Positions 27,437-36,377 of a stretch of 64,000 bases of DNA are shown one piece after another. The stretch covers positions 2,294,001-2,358,000 of the forward strand of contig NZ_LNBE01000004.1 of the NCBI RefSeq assembly GCF_001445655.1, read 5' to 3'. Every line of letters begins with the position of its first letter. Positions within the stretch are counted from its first letter, which is position 1. Origin of the DNA: Streptomyces roseifaciens. Its GTDB lineage: Bacteria; Actinomycetota; Actinomycetes; Streptomycetales; Streptomycetaceae. The notes under the pieces were generated by a model. The model saw only the letters and a list, made by a program, of their open reading frames with translations. It made no database searches and was not told the DNA's origin. A program made the position numbers and the translations under genes.

Positions 27437-30400
27437 TGATGCCACTCTCTCGGGTACTGATTGAGCTTTTCTACGTGAGTGTTAGGTATGGGAACTTCAG
27501 TGAGAGGCCCCCCTTCGTAAGGGTACTCGAATTGCTGAAAGTGTTTGGCGTACTCCTCGGCAGGTATCCTGACTTCCATCACACCTTCGCCGTAGTGCTT
27601 GGCGTAAATCTCCGCCAGCTCCCGCTGCCTTGCGAAGTACGCCTTGCCGTCCATGTACGGATCGTGTGGACCTCCAGGGAAATCCTTTTCCAGATACCCG
27701 TTTTCGTTGTGATATTCCCCGGTTCCCTTGCTCGGGGCCTTGTAGAGGCTGATTTCGTATGGGGTGAGCCCCAGTGGATCCATCCACGTGTAGGGGTTGT
27801 GGACGTACGTCGCCGGATTCGGGGCAGGGGCCAGGCCCAGAGGGTCCGGGGTGGTGTAGCGGGCCGTTTCCGGGTCGTAGTGGCGGTGGTAGTTGTAGTG
27901 GAGGCCCGTTTCCGGGTCGAAGTATTGGCCCGGGAAGCGGAGTGGGGTGTACGTCGTGCTGTCGCGTGACCATGCCGTCGTGCCCCAGAGGGTCGAGCGG
28001 GTGCGCCAGGCCGTTCGGCCGGTCTCGTCGACCAGCTCCGTCGGCGTGCCCACCAGGTCGGTGACGATCGCGAAGAAGCGCCGGTCCACCTCCCTTTGGG
28101 GCGCGTCCGCCGCCGATATGCGTTCCGTCTGGGCTATCGGGTGGAGGCCGTTGTGGTCCCAGGTGAGGGTTATGGGGTTCGGCAGGGACGGTGACCACGA
28201 CGTCTGTTCCGTCAGCGTCGCGCCGTCCCACGTGAAGTCCACACGTTCCGCCACCTCGCCCGTCGCCGTCAGGCGTTCCTTGGATATGCGGCGGCCCAGC
28301 GGGTCGTACGCGTAGCGCCATTGCGTGCCGTCCGGGGTGGTCACCCCGGTCAGGCGGTCCTCCGCGTCCCACTCGTAGCGCCATGTGTCCGGTTTGCGCG
28401 AGAGGCGGGTCTTCCGGCGGAGGATTACGCGGCCTTGCTCGTCGTGTTCGTAGCGGATTCCGCCCGCGTGGGATATTCGCGTGCCCGTGTACGTGCGGAC
28501 GCCTTGCGCCTCGGCGCCCGGGTGGGCCGCCGGCCATGTCGCCTCCGTCTGGTTTCCGGCTTCGTCGTAGACGTAGCGTTCGGTCCAGTTCGGGGCGTGG
28601 ACGGCCGTGACGCGCCCCGCCGTGTCCAGGTCGAAGGTGCGGGAGCCGGTGGTGGTGTCCGTGATGCCGGTGAGGTGGCCGTCGCGGCGGTAGGTGTAGG
28701 CGCGGTGCTGGAGCAACTCGCCCGCGCCTTCCAGCCCCTGTGACACCAGGCGCCCTACCGCGTCCCACGCCGACGACAGCGTCACACCCTCCCCGAAGTG
28801 CCGGGCCACCTCCCTCCCCGCCGCGTCGTGCTCGACGTCGATCACGCGTCCCGAGGCCGTCAGCGAGGTGCGCCGCCCGGCCGCGTCGTACGTCCACGTG
28901 CTCACCGCCCCGCCCGGCGTCACCCGGCGCGTGCGTCGCCCGAGTGCGTCGTACGCGAAGGTCAGCGTCCGGCCGTTCGTCGTCTCGGACTTGACGCGGC
29001 CGAGGCGATCCCGGCTGTAGACGAGCGTCGCGTCGGGACCCACGGCTTCCACCAGGCGGCCCGCCGCGTCATGGACGTACGTCGTCTCCGTGCCCGACGT
29101 GCCCGACGCGCCCGCCGCGTCCTTCCGCACCACCCGCCCCAGCACGTCGTGCTCGTACGTGATCGTCTCGCCCATCCCGTTCGTACGGGACACGAGCCGC
29201 CCCGCCGGGTCGTGCGCGTACGTCAGCGTGCGGCCGTCGAAGTCCGTCTCGGCGGCCGGGCGGCCCGCCGGGTCGTAGGTGTAGTCCCAGGTCAGGCCCT
29301 GCGGGTTGGTGACGCGGGTGAGCTGGAGGCGGGTGTTGTGCGTGAACTCGTGCCGTACGCCGTCCGGCCCGGTGCGGGCCGTCATGACGTCGAAGGGGCC
29401 GTACTCGTAGCGCGTCACGCCACCCAGCGCGTCCGTGTACGTCGTGCAGTTGCCCTCGCCGTCGTACGTCCAGCGCTCCTCGGCGCCGTCCGCGGAGATG
29501 CGGCGGGCCAGCCGGCCCTCGACCGTCCAGGTGAGGCGGGTCGTGGAGCCGAGCGGGTCGATGACGGTCGTCACGCGGCCGAAGGAGTCCCGGCGGTAGC
29601 TGGTGACGGCCCCCAGGGGGTCGGTGATCTCGACGGGCAGCCCGGCCCTGTTGCAGGTGAGCCGGGTGGTGTTGCCCAGGGCGTCCGTCACCGAGGTGAG
29701 GTGGCCGACGCCGTCGTAGGCGTACGTCGTCCGCGCGCCCGCCGGGTCCGTCGTCGACGTGCGGTTGCCCGCCGCGTCGTACGTGTGGCGCCGGACCGCC
29801 CCGTCCGGGCCGGTCGTCGTCTCGGGCAGGCCGAGTGCGGTGTACGTGGCCGAGACCCGCCGCCCGTCCGGGCGGAACACCGACACCGGGCGCCCGTCCT
29901 CGTCGTAGCGGAACTCCGTCCTGTGGCCCAGGGGGTCCGTGCGCGAGAGGAGACGGTCGTGACGGTCCCACGTGGAGAGCGTCGTGGCGCCCGTGGGATC
30001 GGTGACGGCGACGACCTGCGAGCGCCGGTTGATCGTGTAGGCAGTCGTATGACCGAGCGCGTCGGTCACTTTGGTGATGCGCAGGCCGCTGTCAGGGTCC
30101 GGGAGCCCGTACTCGAGGATGCACCGCATGTGCCCCTCTGTCCCCGACTCGTGGACGCAACGGTTCTCGTCGTCGTACGTGTACGTGTAGTGCGTACCGT
30201 TCCGGTCGGTCCACGACGTCACCCGGCCGCGCTCGTCGTAGGCGAAGTGCAGTGGCTCTCCGGACGAGTTGACGACCTCGGTGAGGTTGCCGTCCGTGTA
30301 CCCGTAGCGGATCAGTTCCGTCTCGGCCAAGTGCAGTGCGGTGATGCGGCCCGAGTCCGCGTCCGTGGTGATGCGGATGCGGTAGCCCGATTCGTGGACC

Positions 30401-32151
30401 ACCGCGATCGGAGTGCCGTCAGCCTCGTACTCGAAGGCGATCCAATGGCCGTTGCGGTCGGTCAGCTGGTGCAGAAGGGCCAGGCCCTCCCTTTGGAGGC
30501 CGTAGGGAGAGAAGTGCCTGGTGTGACCCGTCTCCGGGTTCGTCACGCTGTACGTGCCGTCGGGCTCGATCGCCAGCGGCCACCTCGGCCCCTTCGCCGG
30601 ATACGTGGAGACGCCCGGAACCGGATGCGGGTACTCCAGCAACCGCGCATGTTCGTCGACGAAGATCACGCCCTCGTCGTCGATCTCCAGCCGCTGGTCC
30701 ACGGTGCTCGCCCACGACGGGCCGAACCACCGGCCGCAGTCGTAGCCGGACTTCACATGCCGGGAAATGAGCAGAGGAAGCGCGCCGGGGAGCGTGACGT
30801 CCGTCTGGGGCAGGAACATGCGGCCCGTCGCGATGTCCACCGGGTCCGTCTTGCCGGTCTCGACCTGCTGAGGGTCCTTGTTCGGCTCCTGCCGGTTCTC
30901 TCTCGCTGCCTGCCGCGCCGCACTCTCCGCCCCCTCCTCCCCGGCATCCCGCACCCCTGCCTTCGCCCCGGCCCGTGCCCCCGCTCGCGCCCCGGCCTCC
31001 GCGCCCTGCCGGGCCGCGCCCGCGCCCACGCGCGTGCCGCCCCCGGCGACGCCGCCGCTGGTAAGGCCGAGGAGGAAGTTGCCGGTGAGGCGGCCGGCCG
31101 CCTCGGAGGGGTCGGAGCCCCAGCCGGGGCCCAGCAGCGTCCCCGGAATGCGCTCGGGGTGGGACGCGAGGGAGACGAGACCCGCGGCGGTGTTGTTGAT
31201 GCCGGTGACGTACTCCGCGGGGTGCGTGACGTTGTACGGGTCGAGCGGATCGAGGCTGCGGGTGAACTTCACCAGATCCGTACCGGCCCGGAAGACGCCG
31301 CCGCCGAAGTGGAGCAGCTCGACGTTCGAGGCCGCCGCGAAGTCCTGGATGTCGCCCTTCATGCGGTTGTGGAAGGCCGGTTCCTTCGGGGCGAGTTCGA
31401 CGGCCTTGTCGATCCGGGACTTCGCCTCGCCCGCCGCCGTGTTCCGCTGCTTGCGGGCCTCGGCGAGGATGCGGTGCGCCTCCTTGATGTCGGCGGCGCC
31501 GGGATCCTCGAAGGTGCCGGGCCGCGCGCCCGGGTCCTCGCCCGCCTTCAGCTTCGCGTTGTACGTGTCGACCTTGTCGTTGTAGGCCTTGGTGGCCTTC
31601 TCCGTCGCCTTCGTGCCCTGCTTGTAGAGGCGGATGGCCTCCATCGCCTGCTTCTGGGCCCAGCGGACGGTGTGCGCGTACGCAGTGAGGGCGCCCGCGG
31701 CGCTCTCGCAGGCGTCGGCGGCATGCGCCCACTTCTTCGGCTCGGGAGCGAAGTGGGTGTCGAACCCCTTCGCGCCCTCGCCCTTCCACTCCCCGGAGCG
31801 GACCCGCTGGAGGCCGGAGTGCGTGGTGTCGAAGGCCTTGTGGAAGGCCTTCAGGTGCTTGGCGGCGGCCTCGATGCCCCAGGGTTCGCCGTGGACCAGG
31901 GCCAGCGGGTTCTCGGTCTGACCGAGCTGCTGTTCCTTGATCTCGGCGCCGAGCTCCGAGGCCGTGCGGTCGCCCAGGTACTTGACGGCGAGCGCCTCGT
32001 CGTGGGCGCCGATCCTGTCCAGCCCCTTGGCGGCCTTGTCCGCGCCCCACTCGACGGCCTCACCCGCCTTCCTCTCTACCTTGTCCAGACCTTTTTCGGC
32101 GGCTTCGCCGACCTTGTCGAGGCCCTTGACCAGGGGATCGAAGACACCCAT
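27433..32151 (-). CDS. RHS-repeat polymorphic toxin with T7SS-like N-terminus
   Basis: A 1,572-residue multidomain toxin. Residues ~1-200 are helical, with a WxG-type motif (RSGEWKGEGAKGFDTHF) and the look of a putative T7SS secretion-signal domain. A linker and a Gly/Ala-rich hydrophobic stretch (about 350-400) follow. From about residue 437 a DUF6531-type start (PVDIATGRMFLPQTDVTLPG) leads into roughly 1,000 residues of YD/RHS repeats that should form the cocoon-like shell. The core ends in RHYDPETARYTTPDPLGL and a second DPLGL spaced exactly as in the DPxG-x18-DPxG self-cleavage motif. The last ~110 residues are the toxin tip, with AYFARQRELAEIYAKHYG and GGPLTEVPIP. ATG 32151 overlaps the upstream stop in TGATG. 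Confidence 0.92.
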   Translation of the reverse strand: MGVFDPLVKGLDKVGEAAEKGLDKVERKAGEAVEWGADKAAKGLDRIGAHDEALAVKYLGDRTASELGAEIKEQQLGQTENPLALVHGEPWGIEAAAKHLKAFHKAFDTTHSGLQRVRSGEWKGEGAKGFDTHFAPEPKKWAHAADACESAAGALTAYAHTVRWAQKQAMEAIRLYKQGTKATEKATKAYNDKVDTYNAKLKAGEDPGARPGTFEDPGAADIKEAHRILAEARKQRNTAAGEAKSRIDKAVELAPKEPAFHNRMKGDIQDFAAASNVELLHFGGGVFRAGTDLVKFTRSLDPLDPYNVTHPAEYVTGINNTAAGLVSLASHPERIPGTLLGPGWGSDPSEAAGRLTGNFLLGLTSGGVAGGGTRVGAGAARQGAEAGARAGARAGAKAGVRDAGEEGAESAARQAARENRQEPNKDPQQVETGKTDPVDIATGRMFLPQTDVTLPGALPLLISRHVKSGYDCGRWFGPSWASTVDQRLEIDDEGVIFVDEHARLLEYPHPVPGVSTYPAKGPRWPLAIEPDGTYSVTNPETGHTRHFSPYGLQREGLALLHQLTDRNGHWIAFEYEADGTPIAVVHESGYRIRITTDADSGRITALHLAETELIRYGYTDGNLTEVVNSSGEPLHFAYDERGRVTSWTDRNGTHYTYTYDDENRCVHESGTEGHMRCILEYGLPDPDSGLRITKVTDALGHTTAYTINRRSQVVAVTDPTGATTLSTWDRHDRLLSRTDPLGHRTEFRYDEDGRPVSVFRPDGRRVSATYTALGLPETTTGPDGAVRRHTYDAAGNRTSTTDPAGARTTYAYDGVGHLTSVTDALGNTTRLTCNRAGLPVEITDPLGAVTSYRRDSFGRVTTVIDPLGSTTRLTWTVEGRLARRISADGAEERWTYDGEGNCTTYTDALGGVTRYEYGPFDVMTARTGPDGVRHEFTHNTRLQLTRVTNPQGLTWDYTYDPAGRPAAETDFDGRTLTYAHDPAGRLVSRTNGMGETITYEHDVLGRVVRKDAAGASGTSGTETTYVHDAAGRLVEAVGPDATLVYSRDRLGRVKSETTNGRTLTFAYDALGRRTRRVTPGGAVSTWTYDAAGRRTSLTASGRVIDVEHDAAGREVARHFGEGVTLSSAWDAVGRLVSQGLEGAGELLQHRAYTYRRDGHLTGITDTTTGSRTFDLDTAGRVTAVHAPNWTERYVYDEAGNQTEATWPAAHPGAEAQGVRTYTGTRISHAGGIRYEHDEQGRVILRRKTRLSRKPDTWRYEWDAEDRLTGVTTPDGTQWRYAYDPLGRRISKERLTATGEVAERVDFTWDGATLTEQTSWSPSLPNPITLTWDHNGLHPIAQTERISAADAPQREVDRRFFAIVTDLVGTPTELVDETGRTAWRTRSTLWGTTAWSRDSTTYTPLRFPGQYFDPETGLHYNYHRHYDPETARYTTPDPLGLAPAPNPATYVHNPYTWMDPLGLTPYEISLYKAPSKGTGEYHNENGYLEKDFPGGPHDPYMDGKAYFARQRELAEIYAKHYGEGVMEVRIPAEEYAKHFQQFEYPYEGGPLTEVPIPNTHVEKLNQYPREWHQ

Positions 32152-32846
32152 CAGTCGCGGCCCTCCGGCTCGGCGGCGTGCTCTCCGGCCCGCTCGCCGG
32201 CACGATTTCCGCCATGCCCTCCGTCGAGCTTGTCGGCGAGCTTGTTCGCCGCCTCCGTGCCCTGGCGGCCGAGCGGGCCCTTGCCGTAGCCGTTGGCGGC
32301 GCCGGTGGAGGCGTCGCGGGCGGTGGCGGCCCAGACCTGGCGGATGTTCTCGTCCGCCTTGCGGAACGATTCTGCGCTGTAGTCGGGGTGGCTGAAGTCG
32401 TTCACGGGGTTGTCGGCGAGGATCTCGGACATCGACTTCTTCTCGACGTCCTCCTCCAGGAGGTGCGGGTTGCCCATCACGGCGTTCACGCCGACCTTGA
32501 ACGTGTCCCGGATGTACGCGTCCTGCTCGTGGTAGTAGCCCGCGGCGAGCCCCACGCGCTGCGCGAACTGGCTGCCGTCGTGGACCAGGGCGCGGACTCC
32601 CCAGTCCCACCGGGAACAGAAGGTCTTGAACGCCGCAGCCAGTCCCTCGTGTCCCAGCTCGACGCCGCTGAGGGCGAGTTCGTCGAAGCCGCGGCCGACC
32701 GCCGCGTCGCCGGGCGAGCCGATGGACTTCAGTTCGCCGATGGCGCCGTTGATGCCCTTGGCGATGTTGCCGAGCGCGGCGGAGTCGGCCGCGAGGCCGT
32801 CGCCGGGGCCGCTGCCGGTGCCGGTGCCGGTGCCGGTGCCGGTCAT
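32151..32846 (-). CDS. WXG100/T7SS-like helical protein in the RHS operon
   Basis: A 231-residue protein with no signal peptide. After a repeat-coded MTGTGTGTGTGSGPGDG start, residues ~20-125 are predicted helical, with a WDWG motif and GYYHEQDAYIRDTFKVGVNA. They resemble the ESX/WXG-like partners that sit upstream of type VII secreted toxins. The C-terminal third is charged and Gly/Glu-rich. It is coupled on both sides: its ATG overlaps the upstream stop (ATGA, 32843-32846) and its stop overlaps the RHS ATG. It is probably a secretion partner or chaperone for the toxin, by context only. Confidence 0.62.
   Translation of the reverse strand: MTGTGTGTGTGSGPGDGLAADSAALGNIAKGINGAIGELKSIGSPGDAAVGRGFDELALSGVELGHEGLAAAFKTFCSRWDWGVRALVHDGSQFAQRVGLAAGYYHEQDAYIRDTFKVGVNAVMGNPHLLEEDVEKKSMSEILADNPVNDFSHPDYSAESFRKADENIRQVWAATARDASTGAANGYGKGPLGRQGTEAANKLADKLDGGHGGNRAGERAGEHAAEPEGRD
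32814..32843. repeat. Five GCCGGT hexamers next to a start codon
   Basis: Five perfect 6-bp copies directly follow the ATG (32844-32846) of the WXG-like gene on the minus strand and encode a (Thr-Gly) run. Copy-number change would be in frame but would alter the sequence just after initiation. Confidence 0.88.
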
Positions 32847-33277
32847 GCGGTGCCCTCCGCGTCCAGGGCGCCGGTGTGGCCGTCGACGCCGGCGTTGACG
32901 GCGTACGCATCCGGAACGATCCCGGCCACCGGCGGGAACAGCATGGGCTGCTCACTGCCGACGTCGAGAGCGACACCGGCCGGTACGCCCACGGCCGGCA
33001 CGACCACGTCCAGCAGCCGCGCGCCCAGCACCGTTCGGTACGCCCAGTCGGCCGTCCCGTCCGTGCCCTGGGCGAGCGCGAACCGCGCGAGCGCCGCCTC
33101 GTCCGTGAACGCGCAGAGCCAGCGGATCCCGCCGTACTCGGCGGTCCACAAACCGTCCTGACCGTCCGACGGCACCAGTACCGCCGTTCTGCGGAACCGG
33201 CCGACCAACGCAGCCGGCCGACCATCCTCCGCATGCAGTGCGCGTATTTCGTCCGTCAACGCCGTCGATGACGCCAC
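32843..33277 (-). CDS. SseB-like protein heading the RHS operon
   Basis: A 144-residue cytosolic protein with the SseB N-terminal pattern: LVPSDGQDGLWTAEYGGIRW and CAFTDEAALARFALAQG, then RTVLGARLLDVVVPAVGVPA. SseB-type proteins occur as secretion accessory factors and, in actinomycetes, next to T7SS and RHS toxins. GTG 33277 has GGGGAGG about 6 nt upstream. It is the first gene of a four-gene coupled unit (SseB-like, WXG-like, RHS toxin, immunity), divergent from an amidase gene with only 98 bp between starts. The exact role is unknown. Confidence 0.65.
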   Translation of the reverse strand: MASSTALTDEIRALHAEDGRPAALVGRFRRTAVLVPSDGQDGLWTAEYGGIRWLCAFTDEAALARFALAQGTDGTADWAYRTVLGARLLDVVVPAVGVPAGVALDVGSEQPMLFPPVAGIVPDAYAVNAGVDGHTGALDAEGTA

Positions 33278-33375
33278 TCTCGCCTCCCCAAGCCAGAGGA
33301 AGGGTACAAAATGAGGCCAGAGGTGCACTCACGGTATTCGGAACGAAGAGTTCCGAACCACGGGGGAGGAACCCG

Positions 33376-34839
33376 ATGGCAGACACCACGGGCTTAACGG
33401 ATCTGACGGACAGTGGGCTGGTCGCACAGGTACGGGCACTGGCCGCGGGTGACGTCACGTCACGCGCACTCGTAGAACGCTCGCTGGCCCGCATCGCGGA
33501 GACACAGCCGCTGCTCAACGCGTTCCGCCGCATACGGGCCGAGGCCGCGCTCGCCGAGGCGGACGCGGCCGACCGGCGGCTGACGGCGGGCGAGGCCGGG
33601 GAGCGGCCTCCGCTGCTCGGGGTCCCCGTGGCGGTGAAGGACGACGTCGACGTCGCGGGCGAGCCCACCGCCTTCGGCTGCGCGGGCGATTTCCCGCCGA
33701 AATCGGCGGACAGCGAGGCCGTACGGCGGCTTCGGGCCGCGGGCGCGATCGTCGTCGGCAAGACGAACACGCCGGAGCTCGGGCAGTGGCCCGTCACGGA
33801 GGGCCCGGCGTTCGGGGTGACGCGCAACCCGTGGAGTACTGAGCACACGCCCGGCGGCTCCTCGGGCGGTGCGGCGGCCGCCGTCGCCGCGGGGCTCGTA
33901 CCGGCCGCGCTCGGGTCGGACGGCGCCGGATCGATCCGGATCCCCGCCGCCTGGACGCACCTGGTCGGCATCAAACCGCAGCGGGGCCGCGTCTCGACCT
34001 GGCCCGAGCCGGAGGCCTTCCGCGGCATCACCTGCCACGGCCCGCTCGCCCGTACGGTCGCCGACGCGGCCCTGCTGCTGCAGGCGGCGAGCGGCAGTCA
34101 CGACGGGGACCTGCACCGCCCGCCGCCCGTGGACGCGGTGGCGGCCGCCGGGCGCGACCCGGGCCGGCTGCGGATCGCCCTCTCCCTGCGCCCCGCCTTC
34201 GCCGCCGCCCGTCAGCGGCTCGACCCCGAGGCCGCCGCGGCCACCGTCCGCATCGCGGAACGGCTGGCCTCCCTCGGGCACGAGGTGATCGAGGAGGAAC
34301 CGCGCTACGGACTGATCGGGCTCACGTTCGTACCGCGCTCGATGTCCGGCGTACGGGAGTGGGCCGGGCGCGTCCCCGACCCGGCCCTGCTGGACGCCCG
34401 CACGAAGGTCAACGCGCGCGGCGGCCTGATCCTCGGCGGCGGGGTACTGCGCGTGGCCCGCGCCGCGGAGGAGCCGCTGCGGCGGCGCGTGGGAGAGATC
34501 TTCGACCGCTTCGATGTGGTCCTGACCCCGACCACGGCCGTGCCGCCGCTACGGAACGGGGAACTCTCGGACCTCTCCAGCAGCCGCACCGACGCGACCA
34601 TGATCGCAGCCTGCCCGTACTCGTGGCCCTGGAACGTCCTCGGCTGGCCGGGCATGAGCGTCCCCGCCGGCTTCACCGAACAGGACCGCCTGCCCCTGGG
34701 CGCCCAGCTCCTGGGCCCGGCCCACAGCGAACCGCGCCTCATTTCCCTCGCCGCCCAATTGGAGGCGGAGGAACGCTGGTTCGACCAGTGGCCCGAGCTC
34801 ACGCATGCGAGCGGGACGACGGCGACGGCCTGCGCGTGA
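33376..34839 (+). CDS. Amidase signature family protein
   Basis: A 487-residue hydrolase of the amidase signature family (Ser-cisSer-Lys triad). Lys is in GVPVAVKDDVDVAG (about residue 87), the cis-Ser in the TPGGSSGGAAAAV glycine/serine motif (about 160) and the nucleophile Ser in GSDGAGSIRIPAA (about 184). The family hydrolyses diverse carboxamides; the substrate is not predictable. There is no signal peptide, so it is cytosolic. ATG 33376 follows a very strong GGGGGAGGA (33362-33370). Its 3' end overlaps the convergent ATPase gene by 41 nt. Confidence 0.93.
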   Translation: MADTTGLTDLTDSGLVAQVRALAAGDVTSRALVERSLARIAETQPLLNAFRRIRAEAALAEADAADRRLTAGEAGERPPLLGVPVAVKDDVDVAGEPTAFGCAGDFPPKSADSEAVRRLRAAGAIVVGKTNTPELGQWPVTEGPAFGVTRNPWSTEHTPGGSSGGAAAAVAAGLVPAALGSDGAGSIRIPAAWTHLVGIKPQRGRVSTWPEPEAFRGITCHGPLARTVADAALLLQAASGSHDGDLHRPPPVDAVAAAGRDPGRLRIALSLRPAFAAARQRLDPEAAAATVRIAERLASLGHEVIEEEPRYGLIGLTFVPRSMSGVREWAGRVPDPALLDARTKVNARGGLILGGGVLRVARAAEEPLRRRVGEIFDRFDVVLTPTTAVPPLRNGELSDLSSSRTDATMIAACPYSWPWNVLGWPGMSVPAGFTEQDRLPLGAQLLGPAHSEPRLISLAAQLEAEERWFDQWPELTHASGTTATACA

Positions 34840-35275
34840 TCGAACACCAGACGGCCTTGGAGGGGCGGCACGTGAAGCCGTGAGGCGAGGCGAAGTGCCC
34901 CCAGTTGTCGGCGAGCGAGCGGAGGAGTGTCAGGCCGCGGCCGTTGTCGTCGTAAGGGTGGGAGGCCGAGCGCGGGGCGGGCGGGAGATCACCGCTGTCC
35001 CACGCGGTCAGCGTGAGGACCTCCCACTGCGACCAGGAGACGCGGAGCTCGGCGGCGTCGGTGGTGTGCACGATGGCGTTGGTGAGCAGCTCACACGCCA
35101 ACAGTTCGGCCCGGCCTGTCAGTTCACCCAGGCCGTGGGCCGCCAGGACGGCGCGGGTGGCGCCGCGCGCAATGGGCACGGCGCGGGCGTCGTTCGGGAC
35201 GCGCAGACGGTATTCGAACGGCTCGATCTCATCGGGAGCGGAGAGAACTGGCTTCGGGACAGGCAGGAGCAGCAT
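34799..35275 (-). CDS. ATP-binding protein, RsbW/anti-sigma-kinase-like (HATPase_c_2)
   Basis: A 158-residue GHKL-fold protein of the class that is expanded in Streptomyces. ATPase motifs are ELLTNAIVHT (N box), WDSGDLPP (G1-like) and NGRGLTLLRSLADNWG (G2). It has no membrane or sensor part. ATG 35275 has GGAGG about 5 nt upstream. It is divergent from an XRE-DUF5753 regulator and a DUF397 gene, an arrangement like the abaA/whiJ-type loci that influence antibiotic production and development. It may act as an anti-sigma or anti-regulator, but its partner is unknown. Confidence 0.83.
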   Translation of the reverse strand: MLLLPVPKPVLSAPDEIEPFEYRLRVPNDARAVPIARGATRAVLAAHGLGELTGRAELLACELLTNAIVHTTDAAELRVSWSQWEVLTLTAWDSGDLPPAPRSASHPYDDNGRGLTLLRSLADNWGHFASPHGFTCRPSKAVWCSITRRPSPSSRSHA

Positions 35276-35512
35276 GTCGCCTCCGGCGGGGTGGGGTGAA
35301 GTGGCCTGACGCCCGGTGTCATTGCCGCGGGTGCCACTGCGTGGGGGCAGGGCGGGGCGGTGCGCTTCCGGGACGGGGAGCTCACGGTGTGAGCTGCGCG
35401 ACACTCAACGTAGGTGCCAATTTTGGGACTGCGCAACCGATCCCGTGAAGTTCGCCCCATCGGGGCCCGCTGTGACACATTGGCGCCGCAAGCGCGCGAG
35501 AAAGAGGGCGAC

Positions 35513-36361
35513 ATGGCGAGGCGGACCATCGTCACGGCCAGGCAGGAGCGTCTGGGCGCCGAGCTGCGGAGGCTGCGCGAGCGGTCGGGCGTCTCGGCGC
35601 GTGACGCCGCTGCGGCCGTGGGCCGGGACCAGGCGTGGCTGTCCCACATCGAGGCGGGCAACGCCGCGGTGGGCGCCGAGCGGACGCGCGCCCTTGCGGA
35701 GCGCTACGGCGTACAGGATCCCGCCTTGGTCGACGCCCTCGCGGAGCGGGCTGCCGAGCGTTCGCGCGGGTGGTGGGAGAAGTACCGGGGGCGCATTGGG
35801 CAAGGTGCTCTGGACCTGGCAGAACTGGAGTGGCATGCGAGTTCCCTGAGGAGCTTGCAAATCGTCAACGTGCCCGGTCTATTGCAGACCGAGGCCTACA
35901 TGCGTTCCCTGTTTGCCTATGTGGTTGATGAACTTAGGTCGTATGACTTCGAAATGGTGGTTACGTTTCGCATGCAGCGCCGTGAGGTGCTTGGACGGGA
36001 CAACCCTCCGACCTTCACCTCACTCGTGCACGAGGCTGCGCTGCGTATGAGGGTGGGTGATCGTAAGGTCGCGCGCGATCAACTCGAATCCCTGCTGGCC
36101 GCATCTGAACGTCCGGGCATCACGATCCAGGTAGTGCCGTTCGAGGCTGAGGGGTTCGCGGGTATGGGGTACTCGATGCTCTACGCGGCTGATCGTCATG
36201 GCTTCGATACGGTCCAGGTGGATCAAGCGCATGACAGCAGCTTCTTTCATGCTGACGAGCAACTCGCCAAATATCGCAACCGTTGGAGCAAGGTGGAGCG
36301 TGCGGCGTTGGGCCCGCGGGCGACTCGCGACTTCATCCATCGGATCGCACGTGAGCTGTGA
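35513..36361 (+). CDS. Helix-turn-helix regulator with DUF5753 (Scr1/WhiJ family)
   Basis: A 282-residue XRE-type regulator. The N-terminal helix-turn-helix (LGAELRRLRERSGVSARDAA, then DQAWLSHIEAGN) spans about 12-55. The DUF5753 domain follows (VNVPGLLQTEAYMRSLFAY, MQRREVLGRDNPP, HEAALRM, SMLYAADRH). The family pairs with DUF397 proteins and acts as developmental regulator/antitoxin-like modules. ATG 35513 has GAGGGCG just upstream. The 3' half of the gene is noticeably less GC-rich than its neighbours, which suggests transfer. The partner DUF397 gene starts 16 bp downstream. Confidence 0.9.
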   Translation: MARRTIVTARQERLGAELRRLRERSGVSARDAAAAVGRDQAWLSHIEAGNAAVGAERTRALAERYGVQDPALVDALAERAAERSRGWWEKYRGRIGQGALDLAELEWHASSLRSLQIVNVPGLLQTEAYMRSLFAYVVDELRSYDFEMVVTFRMQRREVLGRDNPPTFTSLVHEAALRMRVGDRKVARDQLESLLAASERPGITIQVVPFEAEGFAGMGYSMLYAADRHGFDTVQVDQAHDSSFFHADEQLAKYRNRWSKVERAALGPRATRDFIHRIAREL

Positions 36362-36377
36362 AGAACTGAGGGTGCGC

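Noticed and set aside
27433..27780. RHS tip as an EF-Tu-modifying (TreTu-type) ADP-ribosyltransferase
   Set aside because: I could not match the motifs I remember for that family; only a loose resemblance to the general ADP-ribosyltransferase layout remains.
32152..33234. Upstream extension of the RHS frame to 33234
   Set aside because: This part is an Arg/Pro/Gly-rich shadow of the WXG-like and SseB-like genes. The ATG at 32151 with TGATG coupling is the natural start.
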